A stretch of DNA of 64,000 bases, taken from NCBI GenBank assembly GCA_001695595.3, contig MBPM02000078.1:291424-355423 (forward strand). Direction: 5' to 3'. The position numbers and the translations under genes are program-made. The DNA comes from Plasmopara viticola. Lineage: Eukaryota; Oomycota; Peronosporomycetes; Peronosporales; Peronosporaceae. Position 1 is the stretch's first letter, and each line of letters opens with the position of its first letter. The notes below the pieces were generated by a model. The model was not told the DNA's origin. It made no database searches and saw nothing but the letters and a program-made list of their open reading frames with translations. Positions 37,202 through 48,139 of this stretch are shown in pieces.

Positions 37202-37497
37202 ACAGACTCGGTAACTTAAGCGCCAAATTTACGAGCACGTAACCCTATCGTTGCATATTTCCTTTAGCCAAGTTTTTGTCAGGTGTAGCTCAGCTACCTC
37301 GATTCCAGTGCCGTCGACAAAGCAGAATGTGCAAAGTCTGTGGGCGCTAGAAGACATTTGCTACTCAAACTCACACGTGCGCTACTCAAATATATTCAGG
37401 ATTAAAGACGTACCGTCAGCCTATATACAATAACATGTCTTTGCAGCAACTTAAAGCAGGAGTTGCAAAGTTCTCAGCTTTTTGCCGGTAACTCAAT

Positions 37498-37966
37498 TTA
37501 GTGCTTTTCTTTCACGGCTGTGTCTGACATTTTTGGCTGTGTTTTTGCAAGCCCAGCGCGCTTGGAAATACCAGCTTTAATATCAATCCTTATGAACGCA
37601 AGCGAACATGTAAGCAATTGAAAAATCTTCTTCGAGTGATAACGTAATTGTTGATTAGTCTTCTGCTTGAGATAAGCAGCCACTGCATTACTATGTGCAG
37701 ATCGATATGATGATTCTTTTGTGCTGCTATACATATAATCTGTTTTAGTCCATCAGTGGTCAAAGGTCCGTGGACTTCTCGAGCGATTTCTGGTAAAGGC
37801 TATATTGCATCGAAAAGAACGCGGCAAAGTTGTCAATCATATAATAGATGACAGCAAGCAATGCTAGGGTAGCGCAAGCAATTTTAATTTCATTGAATGA
37901 TTTCTGCGTGTATGTTTTGTTGCTCCGAGAATATTGATGGAGCAATAATGCAGCAATCACAGACAT
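37498..37966 (-). pseudogene. Gene b copy 3, two open pieces of a small membrane protein
   Basis: The first piece (37,966-37,760) encodes 68 residues with a hydrophobic span (IACATLALLAVIYYMI, about residues 29-44). The second (37,734-37,498) encodes 78 residues ending in DTAVKEKH. They may be two exons, since ACTAAAACAG precedes the second piece, but no good donor is visible. Alternatively a stop has split one frame. This is the best-preserved N-terminal half of gene b. The family is unknown; a membrane protein is inferred from the hydrophobic span. Confidence 0.45.
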
Positions 37967-38220
37967 ATGAATTACGATATATCACTCTAGCCAAGAATGG
38001 TTGCAGGACGTGATGAGATTATCGTATGGAAGTGTTTCAGAGGCTCATGTTTCATTAGTCAATGCCTCGATGGCACCTACTTCGTAAGCGCTTAAAGCCA
38101 CTGAATCTGTGACTTGGATAAATTATTTACTTTTATGCCTCGTTTTCTATGCTTCTACTCTCACCAAAATTCGAATAAGTCATTTTTTCATATGGTAGGA
38201 TTCAAAACTTCAAATTATAC

Positions 38221-38303
38221 CTGGTATAGTATCGTCGAAGTGGCGTATGGTCGTCTTCGCTGCAGCTTAGACGTAGGAAGTGGCACGACACGACAAGAGC
38301 CAT
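38221..38303 (-). pseudogene. Gene A exon 1, intact but inverted relative to its exons 2-3
   Basis: The minus-strand ATG at 38,303 reads MALVVSCHFLRLSCSEDDHT and onward to a GT donor (ACCAG/GTATAA) at 38,221. It is 83 nt long, as in copies A3 and A7. Exons 2-3 of copy A5 begin only 150 bp away but on the opposite strand, so an inversion breakpoint lies inside intron 1 between 38,221 and 38,451. Confidence 0.8.
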
Positions 38304-38450
38304 TCTCAATTATGCTTATATCCCACCTAACACGCCCAATAAGGAGCCAAAATTTAGGCTCCCGGGTTTCGTAGCCTTATTAATCTTCTTCTCGAATAAT
38401 TGAAGCAAAAATGAAGAAGACCGACTTACGCATACCTAATTTCATATGAG

Positions 38451-39620
38451 CTTTCGCAGTGCTTTCCACATTGTTGCCCGGCCGGGTTGGCTGCATCATT
38501 TGCAGCCAACCCGGCTTTCCAAGCTGGTTTTTGGCATGCATTTGCTTTGAGCCGTCAAAGTTTGTCTTACTTCAGCCAGCCACTATTCCAGACGGTCCTT
38601 CTAAAGAAGTCACTCCAGTCAATCATCACAAGCTGCTGCAAGGCGATATCGTGGCATTTCCTCCAAGTCTCTTGGCTTCAAGAAGACACAAATCGAATCA
38701 CATAGTGTGAAACCGAGCTGACAGATGGAACGAAGCAAAGCTCAAGACACTCCCGCAGGTACGCTAGCATCTGTCTGTAATATTTCATTTTTTGCGGTAT
38801 CTTTGGCGATCTGCGCTGACGTATCAGTACTTGTATAATTTTTTTTTACAGAACGCCGTACTGTACGTGCTAAACAATCATCGCTGGCACTACAGTTACG
38901 ACAGTAGTGTTACGGGGACACGACCGAAAATGAAGCATTTCTTGATTGTATACGTATCTCGGCTTATTGACACCAAGTCGCAATCCGAAATGATCAGAGC
39001 GGCCGTGTTAGCTCGTCACGAATCGCGTGAATTCTCTCTGTAATTGCATCGTCGAACAGGGAACAGTTTCGGTGACATGACTAGCACTCCAGCATCCAGT
39101 ACACCATTTTTAACATAAGAATACAATATGTCCGAAACTTTGTCAAAGTCTTATGCAATGGAACAATCTTTAGATGATCACCTAGCATCGTTAGCAGCGA
39201 TCACCGATACCATATTCGCCGTTGAATATCGAACAGCTTTCGATCCATTTCAAAGTGCTAGTACAGACAGTGAATTAGCCTTTTGGGCGTGCGATGCCCG
39301 TATTTATCAAACTGGCATAGGTGAAAAGGCGAAACCCCTGCTAATTTTGTGGCACTTTCTTGGCCGCGTAACTCTGGCTGAGGCTGGGATGGCTTCTGAC
39401 GTGCTACACGCGCAAATTCGATCTCACTGACTGCATGGAGCTGGGGATTTACGGGCCTCGACACAGATCCAAGAGCCGAATTTAAAGGTGTCATGCCTTC
39501 ATGCCTGCTTGATCTTTACCCGACACAAATTGTTTATATGTAGACTGGATACTTAGAGGTACAGGTTCAGCAGGTACTGTATGCTTGATACGTGCACTTG
39601 TATATGTTGACTCACTTCTT
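38451..39620 (+). pseudogene. Gene A copy A5, exons 2-3, degraded
   Basis: Exon 2 is 38,451-38,758 (acceptor TATGAG, donor CCGCAG/GTACGC). Exon 3 starts at 38,852 (NAVLYVLNNHRWHYSYDSSV). A stop follows REFSL at about 39,041. Reading resumes as MSETLSKSYAMEQSLDDHLA and FWACDARIYQTGIGEKAKPL (about 39,128-39,430). The block ends in the LLDLYPTQI-like region. It is non-inverted at the segment that is inverted in A2 and A6, and it lacks the C-terminal half. Confidence 0.75.
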
Positions 39621-39719
39621 AGCCTTGCTGTTTTATCATTTTTTGTAATTTCCTTACTTACGTGAAATTTGATTTTACATTTCATTTTCTCAATCACACT
39701 ATACTAATTTTAAGATAGC

Positions 39720-41310
39720 AGTCGCATAATTAAAATTTGCAACAAGAAGTGTTGCGTCAAAATGTGTGCAGTACGCTCTAAGAATGACGATCGGAGGTGC
39801 TAAAGATCGTCATAGTGTGACTGTCCAATGAGGAATAACATCTTTGCGCACCCGTTACACAACAGTTGAGCTAACGCAGCAAGGTGAGTTGTTGCTTTAT
39901 AGCAAGATACACAGTAAAAGAGGTTTTATCTACGGAAGGTTCGTACGGCTGATGTTTAAAAATAATGGTTTGATGACTCACAGCTTGTTATCTCTTTGCT
40001 AGTGAAAAACTTGTTTATGGTAAAATAACGACTCGAAGCGCATCAAGGCAAAACTATAGAACTTGTGTTTAACGACATCGGCGACAAATGAGGCGATGGC
40101 TCGAATTTGTGTGGATACGATGCTCCTTCGCGGCAGCTTGTACTCTAAATAATTTTGTCATAGGACGTGTATTAAAACAGCAACGATTTTAAAGAAGACA
40201 ACGTCGTTAACACTCACAACGGCCCTATCTATATACGAAGCTAGTGCAAGAAGCTTGTCGCCAACTTTTACTGGCCCCCAATGGGTTAAAAGTGTACGAT
40301 GCGTCACTTCACAATTCAACATTGTCAATCCTTTCTATTCCTCGCTACAATTATCAAATATGACAAGCCATTTGAACGACTTTAAGGGTAATGGTCTTTC
40401 TCGTGACGAACGCATTTCGGCTTTTAAAGCGGTGCGGAAGAAGCTTTTTCCTATAAATCTGCAACAAGCAGCACCGACATAAGATAATCGCTGCGAAGCA
40501 CCGATTGCTGATCAACAAAGACTTTGAAGCTTTGGCTAGTGACTCAATGTCTGGCATTGCACTGATGAAAGGACTTTGCTTAATATTTATACCTAGCATT
40601 TTCTCTAACATTATCCGCACAGTTTACGAACAAATACTATGCTGGAGAAGTTCTTTCAAAAGCAGAACGACGTACATGAGGCAGTCAAGCCAAGTGTAAT
40701 GTTTAATAGGGACCATCGTGTTCTTTAATATAAATTGGCAATAGCTGGCTTTTATTGATTTTGACCCTGATCGAAGTATATGCATCTCGCTTGCACTTAA
40801 ATTCTACGCCTCAAAGTCGTGTCCTCACTACGCAGTCTAGATCCATTTAAGCGCAAAATCCAGCAGTTGCGACGGACCCGTAGTACGCATCCAGCCAGTG
40901 CTGTATCAAGGTTCTTGAGCTTGCATAACCCGATGTTGGCCTATTAACAAAATTAAACACTCAAGAGGACTTCTTTATCCGTTAAAGTTTTCTAGACACT
41001 ACGAAATGGAAAGTGTGCTTGTGGCTTAAGCCTTAAATTATTAGCAGCTAGGAGAATCAAGACCACATTGTATCTTCAAAATAATCATCAATTCGAGAGA
41101 AATTCTGTTACTGCATATTCGACCATCCTTGTAGTAAGCGCAGCGATTTAATCGCAATCATCCATTTGCAACAACAAACTCGCATATTTAAAAGTTTTGT
41201 CCAGCCAAAGTGGCAAAGAAAGTAAGTATCACTGTTGCAGCATACACGTCAGCTTTCATTAGAGTGATGTAATACTGCGTTCGTTTAAAATCTCGAAATT
41301 GCGTCGAAGC
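39720..41310 (+). pseudogene. Block copy X3: Y relic with inverted half, and gene X
   Basis: 39,720-40,040 matches the 3' half of gene Y in normal orientation. 40,050-40,355 matches the opposite strand of 32.58-32.86 kb and is therefore inverted. Gene X follows: the plus-strand start near 40,360 reads MTSHLNDFKGNGLSRDERIS, stops at 40,482, and resumes as DFEALASDSMSGIALMKGLC with a hydrophobic stretch (LIFIPSIFSNII) to a stop near 40,699. This is the best gene X copy, possibly two exons. The block ends at the copia empty site near 41,310. Confidence 0.65.
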
Positions 41311-42330
41311 CGAGACAACAAAATTATTTATCCAAGTCAAGAATCAACGGCTTCCAGCGCCTATTAAGAAAGTGCCATCGAGGCATTGACCAATTAATCA
41401 TGCTGAACTTCTAAAACACTTCCGTACGATAATTCCATTAAGTCCTGCAACCATTCTTGCGAGAGTAATCATCGTGAATCTCGTATATGTGATTGCTGCA
41501 TTATTGCTCCATCGATACTCTCGGAGAAACAAAACATACACGCAGAGATCATACAATGAAATTTAGATTGCTTGCGCTACCTTGGCATTGCTTGCTGTCA
41601 TCTATTATATGATTGACAACTTTGCCCTGTTCTTATCGAGGCAATAGAGCCTTTACCTGAAAGCGCTCAAGAAGTCCACGGACCTTTGACCACTAATGGA
41701 CTAGAACAGATTACATGTATAGCAGCACATTAGAATCGTCATAATCGATTTGCACAGATTAATGCAGTGGCTGCTTATCTCATGCAGATGACTAATCACA
41801 ATTACGTTATCATTCGAAGAAGATCCTTCAATTGCTTACATGGTTGCTTGCGTTCGTAAGGATTGATATCGCAGCTGGTATTTTCAAGCGCGTTGGGCTT
41901 GCAAAAACACAGCCAAAAATGTCAGACACAGCCGTGAAATGAAAGCACCAAATAGAGTTACCGGCAAAAAGCTGAGAACTTTGCTGTGCGTGCTGCTCTT
42001 AGTTGCTGCAAAGACATGAAGTTGTATATAGGCTAACGGTACGTCTTAACCCTGAATATGTTTAAGCAGTGCACGTAAGAGTTAGAGTAGCAACTGTTCT
42101 TCTGGCGCCCACAGACTTTGCATGTTCTGCTTTGTTGACGGCATGGAAATCGAGTACACCTTACAAAATTTTGGCTGGAGGAAATATGTAAGAATAGGGT
42201 TACGTGCTCGTAAATTTGGCAAATTTTGTCGCTTAAGTTACCTGGCTCTTGACTGCACAGAAAATGACAATTTTGCGCTCGGTCTCTGTTTTCAGAATTG
42301 TGTAAGACTGACGCATACGGTACGGACTTA
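41311..42330 (+). pseudogene. Gene b copy 4 and spacer
   Basis: Matches b1 (30.27-31.16 kb) and inverted b3. Hydrophobic-segment coding is at about 41,555-41,640 but preceded by a stop (NEI then TAG). The C-terminal part reaches about 41,940. The spacer 41.96-42.33 kb matches 34.2-34.6 kb and inverted 37.2-37.5 kb. Confidence 0.6.
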
Positions 42331-42529
42331 AAGGCGGGAAGAAAGACTTTTGGTTTGATCAAGACGCTGGTCCAAATTTTCTTAAGACGCTGCTGAACCA
42401 GATTTTACAGGCACTTTATAAGATACTTGACAAACTGTCGAAGGCTTCGAAGCCCTCATGCTCCGAGGAGCTTATGTCTTGGCTCTTTAATGGGTGTGAC
42501 TTCTAAAACTGATTAGGTGGAATCTTACA

Positions 42530-44190
42530 ATGGCTCGTGTTGCGTCGTGCCGCTTCCTGCGTCCAAAGGGCAGCGAAAACGACCGGCACATCCGTCCATG
42601 TTCAGGTGACATTTGCAGCCAATCTGTCCCCTGACTTTCTCATTAGGCTTTTAGTATGCGCTCGCTTTGAGTTATCAAAGGTTGTCGCTCCTACCAATGA
42701 CATTACCCGTGTCAATGATTACAAGCCACTTCGTGCAAGTCTCTTGGCTTTAAGAAAACATAAATCGGAGCACATCTTGTGACAGACAAAAAGGAAGCAA
42801 AGCTCAAGACGCTTTAGCAGGTACGCTAGCATCTGTCTGTAATTTTTCATTTTTTGCGGTATCTTTGGCGATCTGCGCTGACATATTCAGATCAGTACTT
42901 GTCCTCAATGTTTCAACAGAACGCCGTACTGTACGTGCTAAACAATCATTGCTTCTTCAAATGGCACTACAGTTACGACAACAGTGTTATTGAGACACAG
43001 CGGGAAATGACGCATCCATTTATTATAGACGGGTCACAAACGATGTGCCGGATGTTGACGTTCTTGTCATAATTCCAGTCACGAAAACTGCTCCCTGACT
43101 GACGATGCAAAGATAGAGAAAATTCGGGCGGCTCATGACGAGCTAACACGGCTGCTTTGATCAATTTGGATCGAGAGTGATTTCACTGCGCTGAAAGATT
43201 AGAAGACAATGTATCCAAAGTTTTGTCAAAGTTTAACGCGATGGAGCATGTTTTATATGATCAGCCAACATCGTTACCAGATATTTCCGATACCACATTC
43301 GCCATTGAATCTCGAACAGCTTTTGATTTTTACGAAACATTTCTGATAGTGTATACGGTGATATAGTCTTTTGAGCGTGCGATGCCCGTGTATATCAAAC
43401 TGGCATGGCTGACAAGGCAAAACACCTGCTAGTTTTGTCGCACTTTCCAGACCGCGTTACTCTGTCTGAGGCTGGGTGACTTTCGATGTACTACACGCAC
43501 AAATTCGACTTCACTGGTTGCGTGCAGTCGAGCCGAAATTTAAAGGTGCCATGGCTACAATTCTGCTTGGCCTTTGCCAAACACAAATCAATTCACTTGT
43601 TGAGACTACAACTCCTGATCAGGTTGTGGTTCGAACAACTATTCGTCTACGTTATCGTCACGGGCACTCAATTCTTGTCTCTAATTGGCCTTGTCAACGG
43701 ATGCAGGTCGTATTGACAAGCAAAGTATCTGTGATATTAGTGCTGGACGTTAATGACCTCTTCGGCGACCTGTTCGGACTGGCTTCTTCAGATGCTTTTT
43801 CGGTCTTCCAAGGAGCTCCTTCTGTGTCAGCTCTGGCAAACAAGGAGCTCTCTATAATCTACAGTCAGCAGCAGTTTGTCGGCTTTCAAAGTGAAGCCAC
43901 AGAATCGCTTAAAGGATTTTTGGCATCGATGGACTCCTTTGAGCAAATGAGCGTTTTTTAATACTTTTACGGCCGAATCGCGAGAGTCAATTGTTTTCGC
44001 GCGCTTTGATCGCAATGGTCTAGAGTTAAGTAGCTTGTCGATAATTCATGACTGGAGCCCTCGTACATGAATATCGGAGCCCGGTTTTTTCAAAGTGAGC
44101 ATTCGGTCTTCGGAATAAGCTTACGGACACAACCATTGCAAGAGCTGTTGTGGGTCGCAGAGTTTGAAGTTTAGGGGGCTCACCGTTCAT
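42530..44190 (+). pseudogene. Gene A copy A6, with fusion, inversion and deletion
   Basis: The ATG at 42,530 starts ARVASCRFLRPKGSEND, an exon 1-2 fusion identical in structure to A4. Exon 2 ends at 42,820 and exon 3 begins at 42,920 (NAVLYVLNNH). Bases 43,020-43,165 are inverted as in A2. The central part (43,476-43,961) keeps a 161-codon frame (ILLGLCQTQINS through SLIYSQQQFVGF-like sequence). The end (43,990-44,190) joins RFDRNG and HDWSP directly to the C-terminal GHNHCKS-like region, so several hundred bases are deleted. Confidence 0.8.
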
Positions 44191-44427
44191 TGCAATTGAA
44201 TTTTGTCATTATTTTTTGCCATGCCTACTTGTTGTTAGGTATCATTTTTTGCGTCCAAAGTCTTTTGAGATCAACATCGAGGGCGGCCGCAATTTATTGG
44301 TTGAACGAACAAAAGAAGCCGCAAACGACATATATGTCAAATTGTCTCTGACACTAAAAGCACACAATGCTAAACCAATTTCATTGCAATACTGATAAAC
44401 CAATATGCGCGTAATATAACAGGCTGT

Positions 44428-44820
44428 GTGCAATGTCCCTCGCGTACTCAAAAAAAGAACAGCTTACCAAGACGTCAACTTCATGGTAGCTATGCGCAGG
44501 AAATCGTGCTTTTTTGCCGCCTGATATTTAAAATGATGTGTAAGAAACGAGTAGCTAAGGTATTTATAAAAAAGATTGCTTTTCGTGCAAACCGGCTCGT
44601 AATGCCAAGCTTTGGACTTCACGAATTTACACTCTACGGTTCATTTGAGAGCAAGTATTATTTTTCTCAATATGATGTCACACCAAAATCCTCATTGCGA
44701 AAATGTCGCATTGATTGCCGCGCGTTTCGAAACTTAATCTACACCAACCATTGCCAAGAAAACAAATCAGTCACGATTTGGCAAAAATTCGCACACGCAT
44801 CTACGCTTAAAATTCCTTAA
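44428..44820 (+). CDS. Unrecognised 130-codon frame
   Basis: An ATG-started frame of 130 codons in the gap between the last plus-strand copy of the cluster and the inverted best copy of gene A. It is basic and rich in K, R, F and Y (MPSFGLHEFTLYGSFESKYY), with no membrane span or motif I know. I saw no second copy in the window. It may be a chance frame or an exon; coding status is unproven. Confidence 0.25.
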   Translation: MQCPSRTQKKNSLPRRQLHGSYAQEIVLFCRLIFKMMCKKRVAKVFIKKIAFRANRLVMPSFGLHEFTLYGSFESKYYFSQYDVTPKSSLRKCRIDCRAFRNLIYTNHCQENKSVTIWQKFAHASTLKIP

Positions 44821-45066
44821 AGGGTCCATGGTTTTCTAATGCATACCTACCTATGTTACAACGATTGACGTCCCACTTTTTCTGTTTCATCAGACGAACG
44901 CGAAAGAAGTCTACAGTTTATTGATGAAAAAGCTGTAACGTAAGTAGTGTAGATAAACCCTCGCGAAGCGCGAGAGCTGAAGGCGTCTTCACTATGATAT
45001 TGCAATTTATTTAAAGCGGCTGCATTAGAACAAGGTTTAGCAGAAACGGTTTGGACCCGGGACAGA

Positions 45067-47699
45067 TCATTTGCAGTCGAATTTGTGAGTTGGCGTAAAA
45101 GAGGGGACGGCGATGTAGCCCCCTTGTATCTCAAGCTCTGCGACCCACGGCAATTCTCGGAATATAGCAGATCGGCTTGCAGTGGTCGTATCCGTAAGCT
45201 TGGATCGAAGATCGAATGAACGGGTATCCGCGTACGTAGCCCGGGCGACAATGCCGCTGATGAAAATAAAGCAATCTCTTAGGTCAACAGTTGCTGGCAG
45301 ATCCTCGACCTTCAAGTGCTCCTCCAGTACGAAAGTCATGCTGACTCGGCATACGGCTGTGCTGTTTTCAACGTGTCCATTATAACAAGCCTGACTTTTA
45401 TATTTAGAGCTTAAATCGTCATCCATTATAGCGTAAAAATTCATTTCAAGCGTGTTAGTTTGATTTGTGAAACTTCCCGCGTAGTCTCCCACAAGCCATC
45501 CACTTGAAGTTGTAATTCTTGAGGATAGTCCACATGGTGTGGATCTGAAAGTTCGCAAACGACCATCTAATTGAAACTCAGTGGGTGCCATTCTGTCTAC
45601 CATAGGAAGCACGGAGCGCACAGCCAGTCGCGAGCCGTTGATCGCCACTTCAATGCAAGCAAATTCGTATATCCATCGCAAAAATTCCACAAGCGATGGC
45701 TTGATAGACATTTTTTGTTCTTGAGAAATGGTGCTCACTTGAAAGGAACCGGGCTCCAACATCCATGTGCGGTTCCAAGGGCTCCAGTCATGACCTGTAG
45801 ACCAGCTACTTAAATCTGGGCCATTGCGATCAAAGCGTGCGGCAAAGATAGACACTTGCATTTGCTCCATAAAATTATTAAAAAGATACTCAGTCACTCC
45901 TGGGTGTCCATTAAGTGCCAGCTCTCCTCTTAGCAGCCGTGTGACCTTGCTTCGAAGGCCGACAAATTGCTGCTGGCTGTAAATTAAAGAGAGTACCTCG
46001 TCCACTAGAGTTGGCACAGAAGCAGCTCCTTGAATGACCGAAACACCATCGGGAGAAGCCAGCCTAAACAGGTCGCTTAGTGTACCATAAACATCCAGCA
46101 CTAATACGATAAAGCGTTCACGAATACTTTGCTTGTCAATGCCACCTGCTTCCGTTGAAAAGGCCGATTGGAGAGAGATATGGAGCGCCCGTGACGATAA
46201 CGCCCGAACCAGTAGACGAATGGTTGATTGAACCACAACCTGCTCGCGCGTCGGGGTCTCAACTGGTGAATCAATATGCGTTCGGCAAAGACCAAGCAGA
46301 AATGAAGCCATGACACTTTTTAAATTCAGCGTTCGGGTCGGTGCTGGAGCTCGTAGATCCCCGGCTGCACGAAGCCAGTGAGATCGAATTTGCGCGTGTA
46401 GCACGTCAGAAGTCATCCCAGCCTCAGACAGAGTGACGCGCCCAAGAAAGTGCCACAAAATGAGCAGGTGTTTCGCCTTTTCACCTATGCCAGTTTGATA
46501 GATACGGGCATCGCGCGCCCAAAAGGCTGAATCACTCTCTGTACTAGCAGAAACGTTTCGAAATGGTTCAAAAGCTGTTCGATATTCAACGGCGATTTTG
46601 GTATCGGTGGTCGCTGCTAACGATGTTGGCTGATCATCTAAGGCATGTTCCATCGGATTAGACTTTGACAAAACTTTGGACACATCGTCGTCTAGTGTCA
46701 CAAACGGTGTACTGGATGCTGAAGTTAGTGCGTGCTGGTCTGCACTCACGTCACGAAAACTGTTCCCTGACCGACGATGCGAAAATAAAGAAAATCCAGG
46801 CGATTCGTGACGAGCTAACACGGCTGCTTTAACCATTTCGGATTGAGACTTGGTGTCAGTGAGCTGAAAGACGTATACAACCAAGTGATGCGTCATTTCC
46901 CGCTGGGTCCTCGTAACACTGCTATCGTAACTGTAGTGCCATTTGGGGAAGCGATGATTATTAAGCACGTACAGTACGGCGTTCTATAGAATGGTTGTAT
47001 ACAAAAATTTAGTTCGTCAGCGCAGATCACCGAAGATACCACAAAGAGAGAAAATTACAGACAGATGCTAGCTAACCTGCGGAAGCGTCTTGAGCTTTGC
47101 TTCATTTTGTCTATCAGCTCGTATCCAGACTATGTGATTCGATTGATGTTTTCCTGAAGCCAAAAGACTTGCAGGAAGTGTCACAATGTCGCCTTGCTGC
47201 AGCTTGTGATCATTGACTTGAGTGACGTCATTGGTAGGAGCGGCTGTAATAGTGCTTGGCCAAAGTGGGACAACCTTTGACGGCTCAAAGCGAGCGCAAA
47301 CTAAAAGCCTATTGAGAAGGTCAGGGGTTAGATTGGCTGCGAATGTCACCTGAACGTGGATGGACGTGCCACAGTAGCAACGTTGAACGTGCTCCGGGCA
47401 ACAATGTGGAAAGCATCGCAAAAGCTAATAGCGAATCGAATGTACGGTAGTCAGTACTCTTCAAATTGCTCAATTTGACATGGCATAATCAAACGAATAG
47501 GAAATACACACTGTGGCAGACGTACCTTGATGCCTCGTTCCCTATTGCTTCTACTCTCGTCAAAGTCTAATAAGATTTTTCTCGGCTTATAAAACGATTA
47601 GAGACTATCATCTCACCTTGCATAGTAGCGTCGAAATAGCGGGTGGTCGTCTTCGCTGCAGCTCAGACGCAGGAAGCGGCACGACGCAACGCGGGCCAT
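45067..47699 (-). CDS. Gene A copy A7, best-preserved, function unknown, about 780 aa
   Basis: Exon 1 is 47,699-47,617 (RVASCRFLRLSCSEDDH...RRYY, GT donor), exon 2 is 47,424-47,077 and exon 3 is 46,983-45,067. Exon 2 has no ATG, so exon 1 must supply the start. Exons 2 and 3 join in phase 0 (CCGCAG/GTTAGC ... CTATAG/AACGCC) and stay open for about 754 codons. The exon 1-2 join is phase 2 and hits TGA at 47,348 after 25 codons; the open frame is offset by one base. No family is recognised. The C-terminal 200 residues (LDGRLRTFRSTPCGLSSR, SGWLVGDYAGSF, FYAIMDDD) look beta-rich. No signal peptide or membrane span is evident. It lies on the strand opposite most copies, with gene b copy 5 upstream. 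Confidence 0.6.
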
Positions 47700-48139
47700 T
47701 CTCGAGGACCTGGATGTCCCAAGATTCCACCTAAACAAAGAAAGTTTTTGTATTAACACGCCCAATGAGGAGCTAGCCTGTGTATACTTTGTCAATGATC
47801 CCGGGATTGGCGCCTGTTAGTTTAAAAAATCTTTACTAGCGTCTTAAATTAATATAACTCTTCTTCCCGCCTTTCAATATTGTTGGAGCTGTACTTATTG
47901 TAGGTATTCTGTTTAAGCCAATCTCATCCACTTAAGATATGTGTTTGCTCATTATGAAAACATTCTAGATAATGTGCAGTTACGAGGGGTCCACACCAAC
48001 CCCATTCTTGGTCCACGCCAATTGTTTGAGCACTGCGCTGACCACGTTCCTCCGTCGGCTAAGCAGATTGTGCAAAGGGTGTGAGCTTTACAATTTTCTT
48101 TTGCTGCTCTTACTTAAACACACATTACTTTTATAATGT

